A DNA stretch of 64,000 nucleotides, from assembly GCA_013399875.1 (NCBI GenBank), contig VXAZ01002377.1, positions 843,450-907,449 of the forward strand, in the 5' to 3' direction. Of the stretch, positions 23,332 to 36,242 are shown one piece after another. The translations under genes were made by a program, and so were the position numbers. This stretch comes from Gymnorhina tibicen. Lineage: Eukaryota; Chordata; Aves; Passeriformes; Artamidae. Under the pieces are notes generated by a model. The model searched no databases, was not told the origin of the DNA, and saw only the letters and a list, made by a program, of their open reading frames with translations. Positions within the stretch are counted from its first letter, which is position 1. Each line of letters starts with the position of its first letter.

Positions 23332-25508
23332 CTCTAAGGCTGCTGAGTCCAACAATTCACTGAGTTACTTAAAAAATCAATGTACCTGCCCAACAAGCTG
23401 CAGTGCTGATGTCCCCTGGCCAAAGGCACAAGTGCTGCTTCAAGGGACTGGCTCAGAGCTCTCCCCATTGCTCTCGTTCACATGCTCACAATCCATCTCC
23501 TCAGGTGCATGCTGGAGCTCTTGTTGCCTTCCGGACAACTTGCCCAGGGAATTATATCCGTGGAAAACTAACCCACAATATTTTGTGCCGGTTTAGATCT
23601 CTAAAGTGGCTCAGCACACGAATCCATGTGGAAAGGAATCGTGGAAGGGGACAGCAGGAGAGAGGAGAAGCCAGGATCTCCTCTTTTCCCAGCCGTGAGA
23701 CTGTACCTGGAGCGTCTGCTCCTCCTCATCCTCCTCCTCCTGCAGCTCAGACTTTGATGCCAGAGGAGCTATTTTGGTGCAAACTGAGTGTGAATGGAAC
23801 ACAAGCCGTGGTGTCCTACATAGCAGCCTGCTGGCAGTGATGGCACAGAGAGCCCTGACTCACGTCCCCTTCACGGAAATTCCTTCTCCAAAGTTTACAT
23901 CACCTGGCAGCTTTGTATTATTTTTATTATTTGGGTACCTGGCAATCAGTGTTTGCAGCTCCTCTCTCTGTCAGGAGTACAAACACAGCAGAAGACAACA
24001 TCCAGGATGCTACCAGTGATCAGAAATTAATTACGGCTTTATAAAAGGAAGGATTATTTTGTTCCTGTGGTATCCCAGTGAAAGGACGTTGCTGACAGCG
24101 GGTGTTTTACTTTGTTCTCGCTGTTGGGGTTTTTGCACATTATCAGAATTTAGCCTCTCAACCAACTTCTAAAGGTTTGTAGCAGCAAAATAAACCTAAA
24201 ACTCTCCTTTTTCCACAACCACATCCAAGCAAGGTTCAGGACATTCTTCCCCCAGTCTGGCCAAGCTTCCTAGGGCATCCAAATCTCTCCTTGTTCCGTG
24301 TCAAGGTCTTGCAAATCCTGCTGAGGAGTGGCTACAGATGCTCCGATTATGGAAGTTTCTGCTCTTTAGCACAAGCTCTGAGCTGTGCATGTCCCAAAGC
24401 ATACAATAAGACCCTCAGAGGCTGGTATTTGCTGGTGGGCACTGGAGCAGATGGCTTTGAGAATCTGGCCAGAGAAAGAGATCCCCATCCCAGCCTGGTC
24501 AGCCACGTGGGTCATCAAATCTGTTCCACTGTCTGAGAACTGCTGGAGCAATGGGATCCACAAAGAAGGATCTCAAATTCCTTCTCAAGTCTGTTCTAAA
24601 TCTCTAAGACAACAACTCCTCTCTGCCTCTTTCCTATTTGAAGATAATAAGGAATGACATCACAATCTTCCAGTACCCAGAGCTTGCCCTTTTCCTCCTA
24701 ATACCTTTGGAAAAAGAAGGAATTGCTCTAATCTGGAGGTCTCATCTCCTGCTCCAGCCACTTTATCTCCAAACCTGCCCGGTTTTGTATGGAATAGGAA
24801 GGATTGAGCCACGCTTTTCCCACACCTCATCATGTTTAGGCTGAGATTAAGGCCCTGCCCAGGTGGCTGCCATGGGAGCAAGGGGCTGGGCGGACCCTTG
24901 GTCAGCCCCAGCACACCTGGTGCTGTGTTTTCACGCAGTTTGTACAAGTTTCAGCCTTCCAGAATAACAGATTGGGTGAAGGAAAATTGGCCTCAGGATG
25001 GCAGAAAGCTGCTTGCAGTTCCCTGCCCACAGAACAGACCTGAGTCTAATCTGATTCCTGCTTGGTTTGGGTCCACATCCATAGGCAAAATCATTCCAGG
25101 TTTGCATCAGTAGTGCCAGGGGCTGTGAAAATGCCTGAAATGTCCATTAGAACCCATTTGTGCAGATTCCAGTCTCCACTCCACACCTATCCAGACATTT
25201 TATTGATCTGGTAAGAATATCTATTGTGGGGAGTGCCCTTGGGAGACAGATGTAAATACATTTTACAAGGGTTTGTCTGAATTTCGAAACAATAAATGCA
25301 GCAGCCTTATAACTCCTGAGGTTCCCCAAAAAAATGATCTCATTTACATTTTGTTTAGGCCAAGGCACTTCTGCCTCCAGGTCAGTCCTGCTGTGTAACA
25401 AAGGGTTGGTACTTGGATAGACCCTCCTGGATGTTTGGAAGACAGAGAAGGCCTGGATGAGAAGAAGAAGTCCTGGTGCCCTGAGAGCACAAGGATGAGA
25501 GCAGGGTT
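23332..25508. other. single-copy DNA with a CTC-rich patch
   Basis: A CTC/TCC-rich patch lies at about 23716-23745. It lengthens plus-strand frames of 114-145 codons (23252-23840) that otherwise look non-coding. A TTATT-rich patch lies near 23928-23935. Nothing else recognised. Confidence 0.45.
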
Positions 25509-25760
25509 TCATGGAATCATAGAATGTCCTGACTTGGAATGGACCCACCAGGATCACCCAGTCCAACTCCTGACCCTGCACAGACACCCCAACAATCCCA
25601 AACTGTCCCTGAGAGCGTCGTCCAAACACTCCTGGAGCTCTGGCAGCCTTGGGGCCGTGCCCATTCCCTAGGGAGCTGTTCCAGTGCCCCACCACCCTCT
25701 GGGGGAAGAGCCTTTTCCAGATATCCAACCCAAACCTCCCCTGACACAGCTCCAGCTGTC
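25509..25760 (-). mobile_element. CR1 3' fragment, group B
   Basis: Starts TCATGGAATCATAGAATGTC, then GGACCCACCAGGATCACCCAG, GACACCCCAACAATCCC, CTCTGGCAGCCTTGGGGCC and GCCCACCACCCTCTGGGGG (differing by a base or two between copies). The minus frame keeps RVVGHWNSSLGNGHGPKA, a group B ORF2 C-terminus. Confidence 0.9.
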
Positions 25761-26355
25761 CAAGTCTGATGGCAAGCCCAGGTATGGACACCAAGAGCTG
25801 CCATTCTCGCAGCATCACCTCAATACTCCACCTCCACTCCACCTCCAAGGGCTGTGCGTTAATTTGGGATTTTATTATTTAACGTGATCTTCCATCTGCA
25901 GGCTTGTGACTTTGACATCAGAGCTGGGAGGTGGCAGCACAGCCAGGCAGGCACATTAAAGAGCAGAGCAGTGACACTGCCTGCTGGGAATTCAGGTTTT
26001 TCTCCTAAGAAGTTACAAGAGGAAACATTTGTAGTGTGTCTCAGTGACATCTCTGGGAATAATCCCCACTGAGACCCTTCCCCTGTGCTTCTTAAGAAGT
26101 CACTACCTACCTTTATGTTTGGAAATCTGTTTCTAAGCAGCTTTACCTCATTTCAGCTCAGTCTTAAAATAAGGGAGCTTCCACCATCCCCTGCAGCAAA
26201 GCTATGAATACGTTCTAGGTCACTGCCCCAGGCCAGGTTTTCCTCCCCAGTTCAAACCAGTTGCTCTATGGAACAGCACGTGCAGAGAAGCAAAACAGCC
26301 TTGGCCTATTTTTGTTGCCACCAGGACAAAATTCTTTCAGGAATTTCAGCTCTAA
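25761..26355. other. single-copy DNA
   Basis: Nothing recognised apart from a duplicated CACCTCCACTC stretch near 25830. Confidence 0.45.
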
Positions 26356-26541
26356 CCCACCAGCTCCTGTGGAACTGCCTCTGTCTAAAGGTTGCCCTGA
26401 GAAGCTGTGGCTGCCCAGTCCCTGGAAGTGTTCAAGGCCAGGTTGGAGCACCCTGGGATAGTGGAAGGTGTCCCTGCCCATGGAATGAGATGATCTTTAA
26501 GGTCCCTTCCCATCCAAACCATTCAGGGATTCTGTGATTTC
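26356..26541 (+). mobile_element. CR1 3' end, group A, with variant 5' segment
   Basis: The canonical part starts at GAGAAGCTGTGGCTGCCC and ends at CATTCAGGGATTCTGTGATT. The preceding bases (ACCCACCAGCTCCTGTGG, then ACTGCCTCTGTCTAAAGG) are not the usual CR1 sequence there but recur at 41425-41460 in another copy. This copy also lost the bases between CCCATGG and AATGAGATG. Confidence 0.82.
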
Positions 26542-27150
26542 ACATTCAGCTGATGTCTGTCAGAAAGCAGCACGTCCTCTGATACTGGAGAGAATCATGC
26601 ACGGCCCAATTTACGAATATATTATAAATTGGAATTATAAATGTGGCTCGCAGCTGATGTCACTTCAATTCACATCATGCAGATCCCATCAAAACAATGC
26701 ATCTTCCGTGAAATAATTCGGCATCCTCAAGTAGCAGGAAAGGGGCTCTTTGCCTATAACGTGTGCCTCTCCTTTATTTTAATATAACATTAAATATGCA
26801 CAGTTAAGCACTCAAAAGTCAGGAAATGAGAAATGCAAGGCTCATAGAGCTTTAACTCTGCCTCCTCGAGGATATTAATTATGTTGTCATCTTTTATCAG
26901 ATCATTGCATACTGTTTCTTAAATAATCTTTTTCCGCAACCATTCCCACATCCATACATTCCAGAGCAGCCCTGGATGGCTCTGCTGGAAACCACAGGGA
27001 TTCATAATGAGGAGAGGACACATTGAAGGATTCACGTTTCCATTCTGCTTTGGACTTCCCTTGGCTTCCCGGAGTTAAAATGTGCAATTTAAAATGTTAA
27101 AATCCTGCTTGGTTTTCACTGTTGTTCATCCCAGGGCTGCAAAGTGTTAC
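26542..27150. other. AT-rich single-copy DNA, conserved-element candidate
   Basis: The stretches 26590-26720 and 26760-26930 are AT-rich, low in simple repeats and have scattered CpG. They look like typical conserved non-coding DNA, but conservation cannot be judged from one genome. Confidence 0.3.
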
Positions 27151-27405
27151 CATGGAATCAGAATTGTGGGATATCCTGAGCTGGGAGGGACCCACCAGGA
27201 TCATCCAGTCCAACTCCCACCCCTGCCCAGACACCCCAACAATCCCACCCTGTGCATCCCTGAGAGCATTGTCCAAACTCTCCTGGAGCTCTGGCAGCCT
27301 TGGGGCCGTGCCCATTCCCTGGGGAGCTCTTCCAGTGCCCGACCACCCTCTGGGGGAAGAACCCTTCCCTATGACACAGCTCCAGGCATTCCCTGGGTCC
27401 TGCCC
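27151..27405 (-). mobile_element. CR1 3' fragment, group B
   Basis: A second long group B copy. It keeps the minus-frame block MVGHWKSSPGNGHGPKAAR. Relative to the 25.5 kb copy it lost the segment between GGGGGAAGAACCC and ATGACACAGCTCC, about 25 bases. Confidence 0.9.
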
Positions 27406-27702
27406 CACAGCAGAAGTCCCCCTGACTTCACCCATTGCTCCCCCCACACATTAAAAATGTACAACCTCTGTGCTGAACAATAACATGTTGAAACAGGTTC
27501 TTCCCAGTGCTGAAACACATTTTAGGATAAAGTAATAATTTCATTTTATATGCTGAAATTTCCTTTGCACTTGCAATATAATACATAATGTATAGATACA
27601 TAATATAGAGATATATATCTTACAAATAAGAGCATCTTGTCCTTATCTACAGACTAAGTTTCCACACAAAAGGGGAAAGAATTGCAAATTTTGCACTTAA
27701 TG
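27406..27702. other. AT-rich single-copy DNA
   Basis: Low-complexity AT sequence at 27575-27625 includes ATATATAT and repeated ATACATAAT. No gene signal. Confidence 0.5.
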
Positions 27703-27742
27703 GTGGAATCAGAGTATCCTGAGTTGGAAGGGACACACAGAA
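27703..27742 (-). mobile_element. tiny CR1 terminus, group B
   Basis: Only GGTGGAATCAGAGTATCCTG and AGTTGGAAGGGACACAC are recognisable. This is about 40 bases of the group B 3' end. Confidence 0.6.
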
Positions 27743-29511
27743 TAATGATGGGTGCAGAGAGGCCTCTCTTCAGGAAAGGCACGAAACTTCCACTCCTTGA
27801 AAATTAAATATTAATGTTCTACCTCCTTTTTGTTTCACAGTGTCTTCCCAAGACCCATCCCATCCCACTGACTTCCACTGGAGCTGAACTGCTCCCTGCA
27901 GAGTGGCTCTACAGGGCTGGCAAAATTAATCCCTCTTTTCTTTTTTTCCCCCTCCTCTGGCTGGCTCCTCATTGAATATTTAAGGAACAGAGCACACGGA
28001 CAAAACAGCAGCTTCCCACCTCCATGCTGGACTTTTGAGGTGTCACTAAGAATTACAGACAGGATCTTCCTCCAGGAGAGCCCTAAACCCCAACAAAAAG
28101 CCCAGGTTTGTATTGGATAAATTATAAATGAGCAGGAATGTTCTCAGGGCTGCAGGAAGAGCTGACAGCCTCTGGCAGCCCAGTGAGGTCCAAAGCTGGG
28201 GGACGCTCCCGCTCCCCCCAAAAAAGCAGCTGCACAACCTTACAGAGGTTTTTTGCTCCCCCAGGGGTGGGTTGGATGCTGTTACAGATAAGGTGAGTTG
28301 TCATATGGCTGACTTGAAGTAAGTGTGGGTCTGTGCATAAGATTAACTGCATTACAGCAGCTTTCAAATCACCATGACAACCCTGGGTTTATAGGCAAGA
28401 TGATTTATATATATATATATATATATCAGCAAGAGTGCGGATGGCCCTTGTTGGGATAACAAGGAATGATGGGTCTCTGTCCCAAGGAATTTCCAAACTG
28501 AATTTTGCATCCCGGGGCATGGAGCATGTCCACTCTGGGCAGCTGAGAGGGTGGAAAACAGACCACAGGTGTTTTCTGCAACGATTTCAAAACTCAGCCA
28601 GATGAATCCCCAGTACACACGTGTGATTTCTTATCTTTTACCAGGAAAAAGAGTGGGAAAAAACCCCCATCTCTTCCTCCACATAATGCTTCCCCGTGAC
28701 ATTTTTCTCCCTCATAAGCAGCTGAGTTGCAGGATTGTTATTTCCCTGAGAGCAAGGTTTGGTTGGAGATTCCAAAAGCACTGGGAGTGCATCACATCCC
28801 TGGCCTGTGCTCCAGGCATGTGGCACAGATAACCAGGTTATCTCCCAGGCAGGGAAATCCCAGGCCATTTCCATAATTTATAGATGAGCTCAGCTGAATG
28901 AACCCGACACGAAATTGTCACCGTCTGTTGAACAAACTGTGTGGAACTGTTGAACAAAGGGACATTTTCGCATCTGGCATCACACAACAGAGGCCCCACA
29001 CAAGCAGCTGTGCAAAGCTAGGGCTGGTAATTGTGTTTCAGCACCAGCATTTCTGCTCAAAGACGTCTATTCCCAGCCTAACTGCAACCAAACACTATTC
29101 TTGCTAATATGTGTGTAAAGGTAATCTAATAATATCTTTTCTTGCAGAGGATGTTTACAAGAAACCCTCTTTTTGTCGGGGAAATCACTCATTGGCTCCT
29201 GTCTCTCACAAAACGCACCTGAGACTTCGCCGTGGCCCAGAGGCTTAAATGTTACGGCCCAGCTCGCAGCCATCCATTAACCTCTCTCAGGCCCTCAAGA
29301 TGGGTTTCCACGTGCAGATTTCACACTGGGAATGCTCCCTGGCCTGTGCTGGCTCGTCCACCATGGCCAGGAATTGCCTGAGATAGTGCCAGAGCCAGCC
29401 CCACTGTGCCAAGGACGTGCCCAAAAGGGACCGGTGTGGACGGGCCAAGGGGCATCTCCACGGCACAACTTAACGCACAAGGACAAGTCAGGCTGTGCTT
29501 TAGGCATTTAT
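27743..29511. other. single-copy DNA with a TA microsatellite
   Basis: Contains the TA repeat at 28406-28426. A near-repeat of CTGTTGAACAAA occurs near 28926 and 28948. No gene or other repeat recognised. Confidence 0.45.
28406..28426. repeat. TA dinucleotide microsatellite
   Basis: An uninterrupted run of about 10.5 TA units follows GATTTATA-like sequence. It is likely length-variable. Confidence 0.97.
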
Positions 29512-29751
29512 TTCCACTGCCAGAGGGCAGGGTTAGGGGGGATACTGGGAAGGAATCCTTCGCTCTGGGACTGGGGAGGCCCTGGCACAGGTTGCCCAGA
29601 GAAGCTGTGGCTGCCCCATCCCTGGAAGTGTCCAAGGCCAGCTTGGAGTAACCTGGGATAGTGGAAGATTTTCCAGTTCACGGTAGGGGCTTGGAACTGG
29701 ATGAGCTTTAAAGTCCCTTGCAGCCCAAATCATTCTGTCATTCCATGATTT
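29512..29751 (+). mobile_element. CR1 3' fragment, group A
   Basis: Sense copy from CCACTGCCAGAGGGCAGGG through CTGTGGCTGCCCCATCCC to AAATCATTCTGTCATTCCAT. The 3' UTR is more diverged than usual (GATTTTCCAGTTCACGG where TGTCCCTGCCCATGG is expected). Confidence 0.92.
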
Positions 29752-32394
29752 ACACTGGGTTTATTTCCCACCCCTGATGCATGGAGCATTTCTAGATAAG
29801 TGATGGTATCTCAGTTGCTCCGGATGATGCCTTTCCTGGGTGCTATTTTTTCCACTAATGTGTTAAACTATTGAAGCATTGCTACACTGGAGGAGAGGGG
29901 GAACGGGGAGCTGAACTATTTTAAAACTTAGCTCTTCCTTCTCTCTGTAATCATGGATCTCTTCTGCTTTTCACTGCTATGTACAGCTCAGTATCCAGGC
30001 AGTTTCCCTCCCCATCTGCCACGAGGAGCTGCAGTTCAGGGAATTATTTCAGTTTAAGATGGCTGCTCTCAGAGAAAAGAAACACATCCTGTGTCCTACC
30101 CTTGGATTTGGACTTCCTACATCCTTTTCCTTTCGTCTGAAAGCAAAGCCCTTCACTCTGCAGGGATGCTGTTGCTCTTTATTTGTGAGCAGATGCAGCA
30201 GCTACGAAAGAAGGATGTTCCTGCTCTGCCAGAACTCACTTTTTGGTTGAAGGGACCACAAAGGGAAACTCTAAAACTTCTGTTATTCACAGATTAACCT
30301 GTCTGAGTGTCCTGTGAGCACTAGTGCCACCGAGCTGCTTTAGGAGAAAAGGAAAAAGCTTTTCCCCCTCACATATCCCTGACAATAAACACCGAGACAC
30401 CACCTGTGAAACCATCAGGGTTTGCCTCGACTTCCTGCTGTAAAACCTCAGACCCTTTGCAAAGGGCTCCAGAAAGTTCTCAGCCAGCTCCACCCACCCC
30501 TTGGACCTGCCAACCTGCCCCGTGCAAAGCTAAATACATCTTACTGCGCCGCAGGTGCAGCTTGGAAAGGCAGAGCCGCTCAAAACGCACGAAAAATTCC
30601 ACGCTGCAAACATGGAAACAGCTCCTGAGAGACAGAGAAACTCTTCAAAATAGCTCCTTGATTCATTAGGAACAACAGCAAGGTTGACACATCCCCCACG
30701 TTTCATCCCACCCGTGGATTCATTACAGGCACCAGAGAGATGCAGGCGCTGAGGAACCGAATTCCTTCCCCCACCTTTCTTCCCCACAAAGCCTCTCACT
30801 GGGTTTTATCTGTAACTTCAGCAACAGCTTGAATTGCTGGGGAACTTGACAGGGTGATTTATCATAGCTTGTTGCGTTTTTCTCAAAACATCCCAAGCAG
30901 ATGATATTATGATATAAAGGAGGGGAGAGGAAAAATAAGATGTAGTCATTGTACATGACAAAAGCTCATTATTAGGGCATCACAAAACAAAATAGAAGAA
31001 GATTAGGGGCAGATAACGACAACCAGGGCTGAAGACATATTAAAAAAACAGAAAACCAGGCAACTGAATGAATAAAAAAGTGTAAAAATAGGATGGGAAG
31101 GACCTCTAACCCAGCCTTCCCTGGAGGCAGGTTCAGCTCTACCTGTGTCAGTCCCAACAGATGTTTGTGAGAGTCCACAGCGACATCAGCACCCTGTGCT
31201 AAGTAATCACCTGCAAAAACATCAGTGGAATTCTGAAAAGCCCCACAGTGAGCCACAACTGCTGATGAAACCGAATTTAAGAGGGAAGAAATAGCTTGCC
31301 ATATTGCAAGGGAATAGGAACCCCTTGGTGATACAGAAAGAGCTGACTCCATGAATTCCAGGGGCTTGGGGAGGGGCCCTAGGAAAGGAGATGTTTCCTT
31401 TCTCTCCAGGAGTGTCTCTGCTTTGGAATATTATTCTCCTCTGAGCTTGCTTCGGGATGGCACATGCTCAGGGCATCATTTTGCAGCAATATTTGAGACA
31501 AGAACACCAAATAAATAGATCTGAAACGTAAAATTAAAATGTTTTCCTTTTTTTTACCCATCCATCTGGGAAGGGCTTCAAAACATCTGTGAGAAACACA
31601 AGGATTCTGGAAATGTCCTTTGAACCCCAGCAGTCTGGAGGGCAGGGTGGGTTTGAGCTCACATCTCTGTGGGTTGGTTTATTTATTTGGGTGTGAAAGC
31701 CAGTTCCAGCTCCAGCTGTTCGATCAGACCAGCTCACAGTGCTCATTTCTGGTGACCCTCACGGAGACCTGGAGCCCATCTTCTGTGAAAGGCTGGAAAA
31801 TCACAGAGCTACGAGCGAAGAAGCACTTTAAAAGCTGTAAGGCAGAAGAGCGAGAGGGTGACCTACAGAGCAGAATCTTCTTTTGGTGTTTATTGCCCTA
31901 AACATCGGGGAGAGAAAAATAAATCTTTTCTTGAGCCAGTGGTGAGTCAGAATGAAACAAAACCCTCACCATCCACCTCAAAGATGCCTCGCCATCCACC
32001 TGAAAGCCACGATGCTTGAAGCTGAAGTTATCCCTGTGTCAGGGCCAAGGTGACACCTGAATTCAGCTTCAGCCCTTGAGGGAGTTACACAAAGCTCTGA
32101 GCCACTGCTATGACCCACTTGAGAGTTCTTCATCCTTCCTTTCATAATACCAATTTCACACCAGCACTGGAGTCAATGCAGCTCCTCAAAAAGGAGAAAT
32201 AGGCACAGAAATGTCTAATCCGTGACCAGCAGCATCTCCTGTAGGTGCAGGTCAGCCTGCCCTGATTTGCTGCGGTGCAGGTGACAAATGGTAGGAAGAA
32301 CGAAATTAACAGCTCCTCCTTAAAGTCTGTGGAATAAATTCCTCTGCATGCGACATGATCAGATGTCAATTAAAGCAGAAAAAGCCCAGAACAA
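29752..32394. other. single-copy DNA, no gene recognised
   Basis: 2.6 kb without a clear repeat. Frames on both strands stay below 130 codons. The 30,850-31,350 part is AT-rich. A faint CR1-like string near 31092 was not accepted. Confidence 0.45.
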
Positions 32395-32885
32395 CAGAAT
32401 CACAGAATCACAGGGTCACAGAATCACAGAATGGTTTGGGTAGGAAGAGACTTTTAAAGCTCACCTTGTTCAACCCCCCTGCCATGGGCAGGGACCCCTT
32501 CCACTAGCCCGGGCTGCTCCAAGCCCCGTCCAGCCTGGCCTTGGACACTTCCAGGGATCCAGGGACAGCCACAGCTTCTCTGGGAAACCTCCGCCAGGGC
32601 CTCCCCCCCCTCACAGCCAGGAATTCCTTCCCAATATCCCATCTATCCCTGTCTTCTGGCAGTGGGAAGCTGTTCCCTGTGTCCTGTCCCTCCATCCCTT
32701 GTCCCAAGTCCCTTTCCAGCTCTCCTGGAGCCCCTTTAGGCCCTGGAAGGGGCTCTGAGGTCTCCCTGGAGCCTTCTCTTCTCCAAGTGAACACCCCCAG
32801 CTCTCCCAGCCTGGCTCCAGAGCAGAGGGGCTCCAGCCCTTGGAGCATCTCCGTGGCCTCCCCTGGACTTGCTCCAACAGGCCCA
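32395..32885 (-). mobile_element. CR1 3' fragment, group A, with long tail
   Basis: The low-coordinate end carries several tail units in a row (CAGAATCACAGAATCACAGG, then GTCACAGAATCACAG), the best-preserved CR1 tail here. The copy extends about 490 bases. Its minus frame shows LGELGVFTWRREGSRE and WDIGKEFLAVRGGRPW. Near-identity to the 5.5 kb copy in the ORF2 region suggests the same source lineage. Confidence 0.94.
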
Positions 32886-33336
32886 TCTTTGATATTTGCC
32901 CCAAACTGTCAGTATTACATCACTCCCCACCCATTTTCAGTCACATTCCTTACTTTCTGCCTCAATACTTTCCTCTATCATTTGCCCAGACCCACATTCC
33001 CACATTATCTTCGAGCTGCCAATTCCTGTTTGGAGCTGATCTATTTCTGCACCTGTGGGCAGGTATTTGTCAACACCAGTGTTTCTTTTCTGCAGCTACT
33101 GAGCCACAAATCCACTACAAAAGGACATGTTAAGACTCTGTAATAGATACTTAGGAACACAGAAGTGTAGGCACAAAACATTTTGTCCCTACGTTTAGAA
33201 ACCTCTTTTTGAAGTGTTGTGTTAATACAGAACATTATGTTTATACCGTTATTTTAATTAATAATTTTACATATCTGCCTCTAAGCTCCTTTGGAGGGTT
33301 TCTCTAGTAGAAAAAGGACTGATCTCTGGTCTAAAG
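32886..33336. other. single-copy DNA, AT-leaning
   Basis: No repeat or gene recognised between two antisense CR1 copies. Confidence 0.45.
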
Positions 33337-33487
33337 ATCACAGAATCAATCCCAAAATGTTTCGGGTTGGAAAGCACCTTAAAGCCCATCCCGCTCCACC
33401 CTCTGCCATGGGCAGGGACACCTTCCACTATCCCAGGCTGCTCCAAGCCCTGTCCAACCTGGCCTTGGACACTTCCAGGGATGGGAC
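33337..33487 (-). mobile_element. CR1 3' end, group A
   Basis: Starts ATCACAGAATCAATCCC, then TTTCGGGTTGGAAAGCACC, and runs to CACTTCCAGGGATGGGAC, about 150 bases. CAATCCCAAAATG is an odd insertion within the tail-proximal part. Confidence 0.9.
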
Positions 33488-34073
33488 AACTGTCCTGGTT
33501 CTGTTTAAGGACATGCAAACAAATATTCCAAAACAAGAGGCCACATCCAAGTGTCAGTTTGGTACCTGGCATGTGCTGCCTCAGCCCCCTCTGGGAAAGG
33601 CCCCTTTAATCCAGCCAAAACTGTGTCAGAGGCTTTACTAAAAACCCTGGGCCGACATCCGAGCCCATGTCCTGGCTGCATTTAGGTTCCTAATAGAGAT
33701 GTATTTATTAGGCTCCAATTGGAGCACATTAAAGTGCTGGGGGTTTGTGGGATCCAGCTCTGCTGGGCTTGGCTCACAACTGGGCTCAGCTCAGTGCAGC
33801 TGCAAGTCAGCGATCCTGCCTGGTGTCAGCTCAGCTCTTGTGGGCTTTGTTTTTATCCAAAGGGCATTGCCAGCACCCACTGCATATGCTGAACATAATT
33901 AAAGCCTCTTTCTTCAATTAAACCTTTTGTCTTTGTCTAATAAGGCAGAATCCGGTCAAATCTCTGGGTAAAGCAGAGAAATGTGTAAACAAATGGCTCA
34001 GAGAATTCCTGTGCACGCGTGGGTCTTGCAAATTTGATTTATTTCCTTTGGACCTTTACACTGTGGTCAGGTC
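33488..34073. other. single-copy DNA, conserved-element candidate
   Basis: The part at 33680-33960 mixes AT-rich motifs such as TATTTATTAGGCTCCAATTG with repeated CAGCTC words and ends in a T-rich AAACCTTTTGTCTTTGTC string. It is repeat-free. Function cannot be judged from one sequence. Confidence 0.3.
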
Positions 34074-34236
34074 CTGGCACAGCTGCCCAGGGCAGTGCTG
34101 GAGTACCCATCCCTGCAGGGATTTCAAAGCCATCTGGATGTGTCACTTGGGGACATGGGTCAGTGGTGGCCTTGGCACCTGGTCACAGGTTGGACTCGAT
34201 GGTCTTGGAGGTGGTTTTCAACCTGAATGACTCTTT
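34074..34236 (+). mobile_element. CR1 3' end, group C
   Basis: Sense reading GGCACAGCTGCCCAGGGCAG, CAGGGATTTCAAAGCCATC, then GACTCGATGGTCTTGGAGGT and TTTTCAACCTGAATGACTC. The tail repeats are lost. Confidence 0.9.
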
Positions 34237-36242
34237 TATTTTATATAGAAAATAGCAGAGCCGATTGCAGGACACTGGGCTCTCTCTGAGGCTCTGTCCT
34301 CAGGCCTTTCTCCACTTCTATTTCAATTTTTTATTATGATTTGGTTCCTTACCACTGTTAATAGATACGGAATCAAAATGTCTTAATTACAAAATGTGCC
34401 CGGATTAAAATACCATGAACAAAACCAGTTTAGGAAAAGCCAGAGGGAACTGTGTCCTTTAATCAGCCAGTTTATTAATAATGTAATAAATTCTCTCAAA
34501 GTCCTCTCAGGGCTCACGACTTCCTGATGGAAGATTTTGCTGGAGGGATGTGAAAGGATCTTGTGCTCAGTGAGCCAAACCACGCTTGGGGCATGAGCTG
34601 GACTGCTAAAGAAAAACATTTAAAACTGGGCTTTGTGTCACCTTCAGGGGGGAGATGTTTAAACCAAACATAAATAAATAATTGCAGAGCCCATGGGAAA
34701 TAAAACCATAAAATAAATACACAGCAGAGAGATTTGTCCACTTCCAGACCAGCAAACTCTCAGGGATGCTCAGGAAGTGCTTCTGAGCTGCCCTAATTAA
34801 GGGGAGATTTAGGACGTGGCCATCTGTAAATCTGTTTTGTCAAGATCAGGCGTTAATGTAAAAGGAAAATAATTTGGAGAAAGCTCTGGGCTAAAAGCTC
34901 CCTATATATACCCACCTGTCCTTCTAAAGGTTTTCTATAGCAACCATCAACAAAGGGCTTTTAGAGCAACAGCATCACTGAACAGAAATGTGAAAGCCAT
35001 TATATTTTCTTCTCGAAAAACGAATTTTGCCTCGAAATGAAAACTTCAGTGGCAAAGCTGCATTTTTATGAAATATTCTCGTTTTCCTAAGAAATCACCA
35101 TTTTAAAACTCCACACCAGGGTTCTTCTGGTCTCCTGTGTGCATCACAATAATGCTCACCTTTGTCATGCTCTTTATCCTCATCTTTTTCCCTCCTTTAC
35201 CATCAAAAATAATAACAAGGAAATAAAAGATGGCCACGAAATAATGGAAATGTAGCGAAGAACCACATCCTTTACTATATTACAGGTCAAAATGGGGACA
35301 ACAATAAGGTAAAGACACAGCAAAACGTGATTTCCTCAAAAATGGTTTCACAATGGAAAGATCAGAAGCTCCATTTCATTTCTGGAGAAGTGTAACTTCA
35401 AAATGCCAGTATCTCCATAACTTCCCCCTCCTTTCCACCTCCCTCCCCCAAAACAGCTCGACTTGGAGCTCGCAGATTGGGAAGAGCTGTACTAGAGAAT
35501 ACACTGGATATACAGAATATACACACATACACATGCACTGAACATCTCTGACCAGCCCCAGGTCTCTGGCTGTGCATTCCCCCTTTATCTCGCTAAACTC
35601 ATGAATTTATTTCACTTCAAGAACGCTATTGCCTCTAGGAAAGTGTGGCAGGCAGCAGATGTCTCAGTTTTTCAAGGAAAACCTGAAAACATCTCCAGGA
35701 AGAAAGGCTCAAACCACTGTTTTCTGAACCACACCAAGGAACTGATTCAAACTAAAATGAAAATCAGCAAAAAAAACCAAGGAAAGCCTTTTTTTACAGC
35801 ATGAGGAGTCTTTTGATCTGATTTCTTGCATGGCCCCATCAGCAACTTCTCTGTACTATAAGACTCAGCCATGGTGCACAACTTTCCTGGACAAACCGGT
35901 CCATAGCATTGCTAAACTATTCCAGAAACAGGAATTCAGGAACTCAGACACAGGTTCTTGAGAAAGGTACCCGGTGTCCTGGTAAAAATTTCAAACAAAT
36001 TCACCATTTTGCCCCTGCCTTGAAGGTCACTGAGATTGTTGGGAGTTTGGGACACATCAAACAAAGGAGGGGCTGAGAACTGGGTTCCTTCAACCAAGGG
36101 AATGCTGAAGGAGATCCTACTGCTTTCTTAGACTATTAAAGAGAGGGTACAGAAGACAAAACCAGACTCCTTTAGAGGTGCAGAGTGGAGGGTGAAAGGC
36201 ACAAGCTGTAAGAGGGAAAAGCATTTCACTCATTAAAAACTC
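34237..36242. other. AT-rich single-copy DNA
   Basis: No repeat family recognised over 2 kb. A short ACAC/ATAC-rich patch lies at 35510-35540. Frames stay below 80 codons. Confidence 0.45.

Noticed and set aside
31092..31130. possible CR1 terminus (GATGGGAAGGACCTCTAACC)
   Set aside because: Too short and too diverged, with no tail or continuation.
32541..33143. 200-codon plus-strand frame
   Set aside because: Antisense reading of CR1 continued into flanking DNA. The serine- and proline-rich part is typical of CR1 read backwards.
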